A stretch of DNA of 64,000 bases from Paraphysomonas bandaiensis (Eukaryota > Chrysophyceae). The notes under the pieces are model-generated. The model was not told the origin of the DNA. It did not search any database and was given only the letters and a program-made list of their open reading frames with translations. Positions 51,888 to 62,364 of the stretch are shown piece by piece. Where the stretch lies: the NCBI GenBank assembly GCA_965644295.1, contig CBFFRP010000044.1, positions 1-64,000 of the forward strand, in the 5' to 3' direction. Made by a program: the position numbers and the translations under genes. How positions within the stretch are numbered: position 1 is the first letter of the stretch; the number at the start of each line of letters is the position of its first letter.

Positions 51888-52950
51888 TTTGATGACTGTA
51901 AATGTCTGCGGTTAAGGTTGTGGATAAAACGGTCGACATCAGTTTGCCACGCTACTTCATTGATGTCGGACTAATCTCTCGTGAAGTGGATGAATTCTAA
52001 TGAATATATATTATTGTACTGTGCGTGGTGGTATATACTGACTAGAATATACTTTTATAGCCACTTGAAATAATATTTGATGTATACATACAAATCTATT
52101 AAATATAAATAACGCTGTTGTACATATCTATAGTTCTTAGTATCTACCAACTACTAATCATAGAGATTGAAGAGTTAAGGTTGTGTGACAGAAATATATA
52201 ATATCACCGCAGTAGAGGCCTGTGTCTTTGCTGCTATTGTGGTCAATTGCGGAAAGTCGAAGTTTTTTGTTTGATTGTGATGCCTTCCATATATCACATG
52301 TTACCATGATGTATGATGTTCTATAGTAGTGAATTACTATAGGAAATAGGAACCAATCTATATGTTAATGTGATTAAAATAACTAGCACTTCCAATCATT
52401 TTCATAAGACCTTAGATATAAATGCTAACAATCGATGTGCACTACATAATCGACGAATTATAAAAGGACTAGGTTTTCACGTTTTCACCACTTGTCTAGG
52501 TTCTTACATCGATTTTGGTGTGACTAGATCCATACAATATCCAAAAACAAAAAGCGGAAACGGCATGGAATAACCTACGGCTACTACAAAAGCATGGATG
52601 ACCAGTTGCAATGCTATCCTTTATCTGAGAAAGTAAATATAGTAGCGCAAGATGAATAGAAGAAACTAGAAGAAAATTATTATTTTCGTCTAATCTCGTC
52701 GTCCTATATGTCCATTTATATACAGCACCTTGAACAATTCACAACCCCTGGAAGTCCAAGTTCGACTTCAAGTACTCAACGTTTGTATTTACAGATATAT
52801 CTTTGCATCAGCCATCAATCCTGAAGCAACCAATAAAAGAGTGGACGAAGTTACCCTCGTTCCGTCATGAATAACATTTTCGGCATAAGCGCATTTATGC
52901 CGACCAAAATATATAAAATAATAATATAATGAGCACAAAGGCATGGCACT
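51888..52950. other. Intergenic, no gene seen
   Basis: AT-rich sequence with short frames only. No repeat family recognised. Confidence 0.4.
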
Positions 52951-53791
52951 CTACATCGTCGGGAGATTACGAATTGCTTTCGGATTGTGTGTGTCATCCC
53001 TACGCCTGCTCCCACTTGGATTCGGGTACCCCAATGGATTTGCTCTAAATACCTCTCTCTCATGTATAGCCTTTTCGTATTCAGATTTTTTCTTGTCTAT
53101 TACTCGCTGCACTTTCGCCTGTTTAACTTCATTTTCCAGACGAGTGTCGTCAGTCATATTCCGAAACTCAGCCATACGCTTCTTACGACGGCGTCGTATT
53201 TCACGTCGTCTTTGTCTCTCTTCTCTTGATGCACAGAAAAACGCTACAAACCAGAACCCCACCGGGGCAAGAAGAAAACAACCGAGGATAAATAGCCACG
53301 TCAATTTTGGCTATAAACAATCTAATAATCACAAATACTTTCAATTGTTCGCAAAACTAACCTGGCTGGAGAAAGCTAAAAGAAAGTATTAGTTTACGAT
53401 ATATGACCAGTAACACACCTACCATCAGTTTCAGCTCTTGCAAAAAGAATCAAAAACACTCCCAATAAACCTGATGTCCAACTTGCTAGGGTAATTGAAA
53501 CCTTATATTTCATAAACCGTGTATCTTCATCAATATCACCCATATAATTATCTAATTTATTAAACATTGCACCATATTCCAAATCGTCTACATAGGCTTT
53601 ATATGGTATCTTATTACCTAATTACAAATTTATTATTAGAAATCATATATATATAATTAGTAGTATAGATTATTACCATCAGTCTCATCGTCTTCTAATA
53701 CAGGAGGTTTAATAGATTTGATTGTCATGGGATGAACTTTAGTATTACTATTAACTATATATGATTTGGATTTATTTGTTGTAAATGACAT
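52951..53791 (-). CDS. Small two-TM membrane protein with a charged C-terminus, unrecognised
   Basis: Exons are 53791-53677, 53617-53423, a 14-nt microexon 53375-53362, and 53310-52951. The sum is 227 residues with consistent phases. Introns are 59, 47 and 51 nt. The first half is polar with DDLEYGAMFNKLDNYMGDID, then one helix (ITLASWTSGLLGVFLILFA). The microexon codes for AFSSQ, and a second helix follows (LTWLFILGCFLLAPVGFWFVAFF). The last 90 residues are a Lys/Arg/Glu-rich, probably cytoplasmic, coiled coil (REERQRRREIRRRRKKRMAE, QAKVQRVIDKKKSEYEKA). The layout suggests an ER or organelle-membrane protein; I do not recognise the family. Confidence 0.6.
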
Positions 53792-53927
53792 TAGTAACAG
53801 TTCAAAATATAATGAACTGTTATAAAATATTCAATTGATATGAATATATCATATATATATAGTGAATGAAGGCATAGATGTATATGTATATATATATGGT
53901 ATGTTAACACTCAATGAACTCAAGTCA

Positions 53928-53950
53928 CTCTATACTGCTGCTGTCTATAT
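53928..53950. promoter_or_regulatory. TACTGCTGCTGT motif upstream of 53791
   Basis: ctatactgctgctgtctat lies 140 bp upstream of the start codon at 53791, a variant of the TACTGCTGTA element. Confidence 0.4.
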
Positions 53951-54182
53951 ATATATATGTGTGTACTGTACTGTATGTGTCGTTTCATATGTATGTATGG
54001 TATGTGTGTACCTGTAGGGAGAGTTTATGGAGTGTTTCAAAAAAAAATCAAAGAATATAGATTTCTAGGTGTCAAAAAAGTAGACATTTTCCAGTATTAC
54101 TCACAAAATCTATAGATTCTATATACTGTGTGTGTATGTACACAGTATCTTATCATAAATATCTATGTGTACATACAGCATG

Positions 54183-54329
54183 TCGGCAGTCAGCATCTTA
54201 TGTTTCGGGAATAAATTGAAGCAAAATTCCTCAATATTACTGCAATACAAATACGGCTGGAATACAGATAATTGTTGTCTCAATATTAGAGGCATCTTTG
54301 AACAAAAATACAAAAAGGATGTCGATACG
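54183..54329 (-). repeat. MITE copy 5
   Basis: Minus-strand copy: tcggcagtcagcatcttatg ... attactgcaatacaaatacg ... aggatgtcgatacg. Both inverted repeats are present with single changes. It lies about 390 bp upstream of the gene starting at 53791. Confidence 0.88.
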
Positions 54330-55194
54330 TCTGTATATACACCGCTGCTAGATATCCATGTATGTATCATCTCTACAACTATCTGTATAGTCCATATCTT
54401 AATATACCATATATAACAAGAGTAGAAGACAGAATCACAAGAAACATTAACCCATACATCTATCATATCATCCCTTATATAGATATATACATACAGGTAT
54501 GTATAGACTGCTCTGTATATGTATGTACTAGACATGTACATCCACCTCATATACTCGACTATCTATTACATACATAGCCTTATATACTGCTACTCCTACT
54601 ACCTGATATACATTGATATACAAGCAGCATGTATGTTGCCGTGCAGTCCCTATAGAGCCATAAAGCCATAGACCATCGAGCTATATGCAACACGGACTAC
54701 TATATGGTTATATGGGTGTATGGTTTGTGTAGAATATAGTTATAACATAATGTATTATAATAATCTAACCCTACTATTAAACTACTACATCTTCTTCTAT
54801 ACTGATTTGAGAGGGCATAATATATCCAGAAAGTGTGATACTATTCATACTTCACCTTAATAACTACTGCAAGTAGCACGGAACAACATTATTCTTTTTT
54901 TGCCTGTACCAATTACTACGAAACAACTATCTTCTTTTTATGTTACAAATACTATGTTCTCACTGTTGCTCTTCGTATTTTGATGTATTACCAGTTCACT
55001 ATATATGTCCCTGTTAAGGATGCCCTATATGAGATATTATGGGTATGATATACTATTATAAGTACATGCATGTGCTTACTTTCCAGTCCTGATGCTATGT
55101 AATTGGCGTAATTCTATGTCCAATCTGCAGCAAGTGAAAGTAAACTTTAAAGTGAAACTGTCAACTCATAGATCAAAGCCATTCTACGTGAGAA
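54330..55194. other. AT-rich spacer, no gene seen
   Basis: No exon or RNA gene is recognised between the MITE and the dispersed repeat copy B. Confidence 0.4.
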
Positions 55195-56190
55195 GAAGCA
55201 GTGGTTGACCTTTTGATAATCAAATTAAATAAATGCATCCCCATTTTTTGTCTCAAAAAAATCTTTATATTGCCTTGAATTGGGCTCAACAGATCGCTCA
55301 TATTAGCACCGGGCAAATATAGACACTCAACTTCAAAATTCGGTACAACAGAAGCTCACTTCTATCTTACTTATGCAGCATACAGACAGAAGAATATCAA
55401 CAGTGCAGACCATAGATACGAAGTAGTGATTATCTATAGGATCCATCAACTGCTGTGTGACTGTCATATGTATGTGATTTCATTATATTACTCAATTAGA
55501 GAGAAACCACAGTCATGAGTTAACTATACAAAGCTGGTCATAAAACATTCCAAGTTATATTCTATCCTTTGTCTCCTGTAGAAGATCACAATGATGTCAG
55601 TGCAAGCGATGTACCTTCATAGCCAATACTTTGAAACAACTTCAAGAACATTACAGGAGAGTTTAAGTGCCATATCTGATGCTGTATAGGTGGTTAAGGG
55701 TAGTGGAATTCAGTTATTTTAGGGTTTGGGTCATATTGTGCTTATCAGGATATTATGTGCCTTATATCATACACTGAGGTGCACTAGCAGGAGTTAAGCG
55801 TATTGTATATAAATGTTATGAAGATGCTAATTAAGGCAATAAGAAGCCTTTCGTGCGATTACAAATGTTCACATTCAACTTCACACTTATGTACGAATTT
55901 CAACACCTCGCAGTTGCTATTCCCTCAGTATTCTTCTGTAGTAAGAGTACATTTGTTGTATATATTATAAATAGAAATTAGGGGGGTTATTGTTTGAGTT
56001 GACATACAGTGCAATTGCTATTTCTTAAGCATACACAGTAACATACCATTGATTTGAAACAATATGACTTCTCATTTGCTTTCTAAATGTTACTCAGGAA
56101 ACGTTAATTTCTTCTTACAGCAAACAAGAATACTAATAGCTATACAATCTAATATTACGTTTTCAACATCAGGATAAGCTACAATTAACA
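55195..56190 (-). repeat. About 950-bp dispersed repeat, copy B
   Basis: Reverse-complement partner of 15020-15985. Copy B carries extra sequence relative to copy A near 55,380-55,450 (about 60 bp) and other small indels. No open frame is conserved between the two. Confidence 0.8.
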
Positions 56191-56736
56191 TAGGGATAAG
56201 GGGTATCATCCCTTGTCTAAATTTTAGAACTCCGGCTTTTCGCCCTAGTAGTTTCAAAATTTTGAGCGCGGGACGATATAGCCTCTATATCTCCATATTG
56301 CCCGTGGTTAAATATAACTATATTAGCACCATACAAAACTGTTTTCTGCCATAGAACATCATGTAATAAATTCCATGCATCAGGCTGTTTTCTTCCTACA
56401 CAACAGACTATAGATTATAACTCATATCCACTTAATTAGTACGATTCGCCTTAAGAATTTTTAAAGAAAATCCCATGATTAAAACCTATTATGTTACCAT
56501 TACTCATCTGTTATGGAAGTACGACTAATAACTTGGCAAAGAAGGAAACATGACCTGCTATCTACCTGTCAGTCGAAGAAAGCAGTCACCTTTAACTTCA
56601 AGAAACACAACATATGGCCAATCCACTATATTGAGACTTATATCAATAATATATTACTATATTTTACATTCTACTACAACAAAAAGGTACTAACACACCC
56701 ATGCGACACAAAGTCTAACCACTGCAAACGAACGCA
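56191..56736. other. 3' flank of the C2/EF-hand gene
   Basis: AT-rich sequence with short frames only. Nothing is recognised. Confidence 0.35.
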
Positions 56737-59700
56737 TCAATTTTTCCCATTGGCGCTCAGATTCGGTATTATAATATTTGGAAATTTTTTCGTCACAACA
56801 AGAAACTCTTTCAGCGTGATTGCATTGCTGTCATTCGCCACAGCCTGCTTCATCATAGTTTGGGCTTTTCTTTCAATACTAGCTAAACTGACCATATGAT
56901 TTCCTCGAAGAATCTGTCGAACTTCATTTAAAGATATATAGCCCGTCTTATCTTCATCGAACATATGAAAAGTTAAGGGCAATCGAACATCTCTCGAAAG
57001 TTCAACAAAATTGAAGCACCCGAGCAAAAATTCCCTGAAATCCACTTTTCCAGAACGTTCGGGATCAAAGAGCCCAAACAGTCTGTTATTCTCGTTAATA
57101 GGATCAATGCGAAGAAGATTGCAAAACTGATTGAACGTAACGTTTCCATTCGCCCGCTGTTCTCTAGGTAAATCCAAGTATGAGTTGTACCCCATTTTTA
57201 AAGAGTCAAAATCATATTCGTGGTCATGCAGGAAGTTCGTAATCATTTTCTTCTTCATATCGCGTGCCTGCATTTCCTTCTGTCTCTGGTACGTTGCAGA
57301 GTCTACTTCATTCGCTCGACCAGCCATTACTAATTTTTCATCTTCAATTTCCTTCAGTTTGGCCTCATTAGCTTCACCATCCTTGTCCATAATCGCGGGG
57401 TTGGGATGCAAAACGAGTTTTCTAAATTCATCAAAACTAACTTGGCCATCTCCATCAATATCGACCATCGCAATCATCATATCGATTTCTTCGTCAGTAA
57501 TAAGCTCACCCATGCATATAAGAATGTGGCGAATCTCCGATGCACCGATAAAATTATTTTTATCTAAATCAATAAATCTAAACGCATTTTCGATCTCTTC
57601 GTCTGTGAACTCTTGCTTCATCATGTCAGATTTTTGCCCTTCTTTTAAAATATCTGCCACCATAGCATTGTCATCTTCTCTAACTTGCAAGTCATCCTTT
57701 TCGTCTGGAGGTGCTTGTCTGAGAGCATCATCAAAACTCTCCATACCCGGGCGGTACTGAGGAAAGGCTATAGCTGGAGGGCCTTCAAAGTGAAATTGCA
57801 AGTTAATATCCCCACATTCACGGACTCCGCCTGTGGGTTTGTTTTGTTTCAGTGTCACCCAGAGATTCTGTATTCCTGCCTTGAATACTGTTAAAAGTGA
57901 GACTTGAGCGCTCCCTATCAACTCATCATCTCCTTGTATGTTCTGGTGGTAGCAGTCCACATCCATGAGGTACTGGTCCACAATATCGAAATCAAGCTTC
58001 GCAGACCAGACAGGATCCATCCCGCCGTCCTTGTCGACAGGGCACTTTTTCGACATTTTAGCTGCCTGACTATTGAGTGTAAAGTTTACAAACGGGTCCA
58101 GACGAAGTGTTTCGCCTTCAGTTGGAGCATTCTTACCAACAGGTAGGAGTCCTTTGCCTCGAACTACATTCATATGCAATGTTCCAGCAGGGAGGTGTGT
58201 TACCTGTCAAAATCACACGTTATCCATATACTCACATTTGTGAAAGAGGTACCTTCATAACTAGCTGACCCTGTGCCGTCTCATCATCGCGAAGCTTATC
58301 AGGCTTATAAAATAAGTCAAAGGTGTCCCTCTTTGCAGCCATCGGTAATATATCCATGTAAGGCAATAGGCATAGATCGGTGTAAGCAATGGGATTGTCT
58401 TCCCCAATTTCATGGTCACAAATCAATATATCTAAATCATTCACCCATGATTCAGTATCAACCCACATAATAATATCCTCCTCTGCAAAATACGGATCTC
58501 TACCGCCCTTCTCGATCACCTTACTCTTCTTTTTGTATGATCCCAATGCCATCTGTACGTATGGATGCTGTTGACCCATGGGGTCTACATTTCTAAGTCT
58601 CTTTGCCTCGTACAGAGTAAACACAAACATTCCGGCCCTCGCCTCTTCAAATAAGAATTCTAACATAATCTAAAACCGCAAATTAAAGGCATCAACATGG
58701 AGCATTTAATAATGAAAACATGGATACGTACTTTGCTTGTACTCGTTCTGTCACCAGGGGCTACAATAGGAATCTTTTCGTTGTATGCCTTGAATGGATT
58801 TTTGAAAAATCGAACCACACTCATTGTCACTGTTCCGATTACTTCATCCTTAAATGATCCTTTATTCCACACTTCTATGCTCAATTGAAGATCCTCCTGA
58901 AATATGTACTGTGAGGGCCGAACAACATCGAAATAAACCAATTCATCGGCAAAGCTCGCATCTGTGTCTTGTTTCCGTTGTACTTGTGTTTCTTTCCACG
59001 GCCACTTATCGGCAGCCCCCAGTTTGAATCTAATATATGGATCTACCCGTGGGTTTTTCGATTTATCATCCCTCTTCCTCAGGCCAATGCCTTGAATACA
59101 AGTAATATTGAGTCTTCCTCCATTTATTTCTCTCGCAAGAGTACTCTCAAGCCCCTCTTTATTAAGGGGAACAGGTGGTACGAATTCTCCAACGCCCTGT
59201 GCCTGAGCGACTGCGGCATTAGGGTCTTTGATTACTTCGACACCAGGGGGTGCAGTGATCAGCTGGCTAACAACAGATCCGCTGATGTCAGACTGCATGT
59301 CATCTGGGATGGTGCGTTGGCCAGCAGAGCTAACAGTAGGAGGTCGTTTGCTTGGCTCACTAGTAGTGGAGCTCGAAGTGGGGCGAGACGGGAGAGGTTG
59401 TGGCTTGTCCGCAGAAGGCTGGGTTTGCATCGGCTGTGGCTTGTCCGCAGAAGGCTGGGTTTGCATCGGCTGTGGCTTGTCCGCAGAAGGCTGGGTTTGT
59501 ATCGGCTGTGGCTTGGCCGCAGGAGACTGGGTTTGCATCGACTGTGGCTTGGCCGCAGGAGGCTGGGACAGCATCTGTGTCTGAGGGTCAGAATCAACCG
59601 GTGCAGAGTGCGGCTCGATATCTTGCGCTGAAGGAGCCGGAGTCTTCACGTCTTGCTGAACAACAGGAACGACTGATGGCGGCCCCTCAGGAGGCTGCCC

Positions 59701-60853
59701 TGCCAGTGCAGAAGGCTGGGCCGTAGGCTGCTTCTGTAGTTGTGGGGACATGGGTTTCGAAGTGCTAACAGAAGGTTCAATTGGGACCGCCGGTGTTGAA
59801 GTTGTAGGAGCCGTCGTCGCAGCAGGCATAGCCGGAGAAGAGTCATGCGTAGTAAGGGGGACAGCTGGCGCTGCATCTTTAGCTGTTTCCATTGGTTCGG
59901 ATGGTACAACAGAAGTGTCCACGGGTACTGCAGGTGCTGCCTTGGCATCCTCTTCGTCTGAAGAGCTTTCTTCGAATTCTGGGAACTCTTTGTCTCTTCT
60001 TTTTACCACCACGACCTCCTCCACCTTGGGGGCTTTGTAACCCCGCTTGAAAGGAGGTTCTGTCGTTGGAGGGGTGTGCTTCGGCTTCTTCGGATCCACT
60101 TCTTCCTCCAAAGGAGGGGGGGCACGGCCTTTGCCTGGAGGTGGTCGAGTGGGTCTCGGCGGCACGCGTGTGCTCGGAGGCAAAGTCTGCGGTGGTAGTG
60201 GCTTGCCCTCTGGAATTCCACCTGGTGGCCCAGATGGAGGAGGTGGACGGCCAGCCTTGGGATCTTTTTTCTCAGCTGGTGGAGGTGGAGCGGACTTCTT
60301 CTCGTTCGGGTCCGCTTCGAACATTGAGATGGCGCCTTCTTTCTTGGTAGGCTTGAGAGTAAACTTTGGAGGAGCTGCACCTTTGCGACCAGCTTCGATG
60401 ATACCTGTTTTCGTATCAGGTTCGAACTCTGCTGGCTGATAGCTAGGAGTAAAGCCTCTTCCTGGAGGTGGGCCTCGACCAGGAGGTCCAGAAGCCTGCA
60501 CTTTGTCTTCTGGAGACGCAGCAGGAGCAAAAGATAATCCTTTTGATGGACTAATTGCTTTAATATTTTCAACTGCAGGTCTATGCGCAGTGTTGGCTAA
60601 GTCACGTGGAGGAGGTGCCATTGGAGGTGGCTTGAGCTTCATGGCCCCTGCATTAGGTGGTGGTCGAGGAGGAGGTCCTGCAGGCTTCTTAATTTCACCA
60701 ATACCCCTTACAGCTTGAGCCGCTATAGCATATAACATAAGTATATATATACATATATATTAGATTGATTTACTTACGGGGTGGTGCTCTTGGTTGTGGA
60801 GGACCACGTGGAGGTGGTCCTCTTGGCCTAGCAGGAGGTCTTGGGCCACTCAT
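56737..60853 (-). CDS. Large multi-C2, EF-hand calcium-binding protein (putative calcium-regulated membrane-fusion factor)
   Basis: Exons are 60853-60778, 60722-58732, 58669-58253 and 58203-56737, giving 1316 residues; introns are 55, 62 and 49 nt. The N-terminal 540 residues are Pro-rich (PPPRGPPQPRAPPP) and then Ala/Pro/Ser-rich, with four or five tandem copies of a unit like ADKPQPMQTQPS. Three C2-type domains follow, at about 570-690 (GRLNITCIQGIGLR...VDPYIRFKLG), 695-810 (GMFVFTLYEAKRLRNVD) and 830-960 (LHMNVVRGKGLLPV). Two EF-hand pairs follow, with calcium loops DLDKNNFIGASE and DIDGDGQVSFDE, then DPERSGKVDFRE and DEDKTGYISLNE. The C2-plus-EF-hand plan recalls calcium-triggered exocytosis proteins of alveolates. 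No TM segment is seen. It probably couples calcium to membrane binding; the partner is unknown. Confidence 0.88.
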
Positions 60854-61034
60854 ATATTATAACTACTCTAATGACATGATATATACATATATATATATGA
60901 TGATGAGGATCTATGTGTCTTAAGTGTGTATGTATGTGTATGTATGTATATATAGAGAGGAGAGCAGTTTTAAGTTACGTTATTATATCATCGCTATCCT
61001 GCTGCTGGTGATGGGGAAAATTGTGTGACAAGAG

Positions 61035-61265
61035 TGACAAGGGTGTGTGTACTGCTGTACAGAGTACGTACAGTTGTACGTTATTATAGTGTAATGGTAC
61101 TCTTGTACTGTACAGCAGTACACTGTATTATATAGTACAAAGTACCATTATCCACTCATATACTGCTGTACTTGCAAGTGTGTACAATTGCCCACAGTGG
61201 TACAGTACATACCATTGTCCACAGCAGTACAGTACTATTGTCCACACATGTACAGCAGTACTTAT
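61035..61265. promoter_or_regulatory. Dense TACTGCTGTA/TACAGCAGTA cluster upstream of the C2/EF-hand gene
   Basis: Within 230 bp occur tgtactgctgtacagag, tgtacagcagtacactg, atactgctgtacttgc, cacagcagtacagtact and tgtacagcagtacttat, alternating with ttgtccac. They lie 190-410 bp upstream of the start at 60853. Confidence 0.6.
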
Positions 61266-61291
61266 AAGTGGACCATCATCCAGAGCAGTAT

Positions 61292-61434
61292 CGTATCGGT
61301 AGTTCATTTTTCGGGAATAAATTGAAGCAAATGTAGTCTATATTACTGCAATACAACTACAGCTAGAATACATATAATTGTTGTTTCAATAATAGAGGTA
61401 TCTTTGAACAAAAATACACAAAGGATGTCCATAC
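61292..61434 (-). repeat. MITE copy 6
   Basis: Minus-strand copy: cgtatcggtag..catttttcgggaataaattg ... attactgcaatacaactaca ... ggatgtccatac. Both ends are recognisable with small changes. It lies about 440 bp upstream of the C2/EF-hand gene. Confidence 0.88.
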
Positions 61435-62364
61435 AATATATACAATAATCCATACATAGTCCATCATGGCTGTGAATAGTAACACTTAAGCCTTATCTAA
61501 GTGTTCTTACTAGCTACCTATAAGTATTCATTCACAAAACAGAAAATGTGAAAACAGGTGGTGCCCACTTACTGTTTTTGTTAGTATAGACATGATTCTA
61601 TGCAATGTACAAGTGTATGATACAACTACTGTGTATATATGTATAGACTAATAGATTAATAACTTTGATATTAGTGATAGAGAGTGATAAGGTCACATAT
61701 ACGAATAAAGAATCGATAATAAGACATTATGATCGAACAGAGTTGAAACTGTGCCCCGTTGACTACAATTGAAGTGTAAGAGCAGCCCACAGTAATGAGG
61801 ATAATGAAGCACTATAATAGTTGAATAAGGAAAATATATACATCACATGGGTGTATCTGCCATATGTTACATGTTACACTCTATGAATACATCAATGCAT
61901 AGGATAGAGTGAAGGATATTATAGCTCAATTGAAACGTTTTACTAATGACACAGCAATCACATAAGTCTATTGCTGTAACCAGTGAATTATTAATTGAAA
62001 CGTTATGCTGATGTCTATGTATATGAATAAAAAATGAGGGAAGTATTACTGATGCTAACCTCGATTGAAATTAGGCATATATTTAAATTTGTGACGCGTA
62101 GGGCTTGGTATACAACTAACTTGAGTCGTTGGGACTATGTATATGCTCCACCAATCAACTATCGCAGATTCAAACAAAAACGCAATAAATCAAAAAGGAA
62201 TTAGGATTCCACACTTCAATACCATTTGACTGCTTTATTAAGTCGCATATATAGCACTTTAACTCTGCAGTTCTCAGTACATTCACAATAGAGTATCTAA
62301 CGCAATCCAAATAATACTGGTTGCTAACATTTTAAGTTATTTCATACCTCGCCAACAGTATAAT
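61435..62364. other. Intergenic, nothing recognised
   Basis: AT-rich sequence between the upstream region of the C2/EF-hand gene and the 3' end of the ABC transporter gene. Confidence 0.4.

Noticed and set aside
57131-57760. 209-codon plus-strand Ser/Ile-rich frame
   Set aside because: Antisense to the EF-hand exon, whose calcium loops are unmistakable.
58969-60439. Several plus-strand frames rich in Gly or Leu/Trp
   Set aside because: They are antisense shadows of the Pro-rich region of the C2/EF-hand gene.
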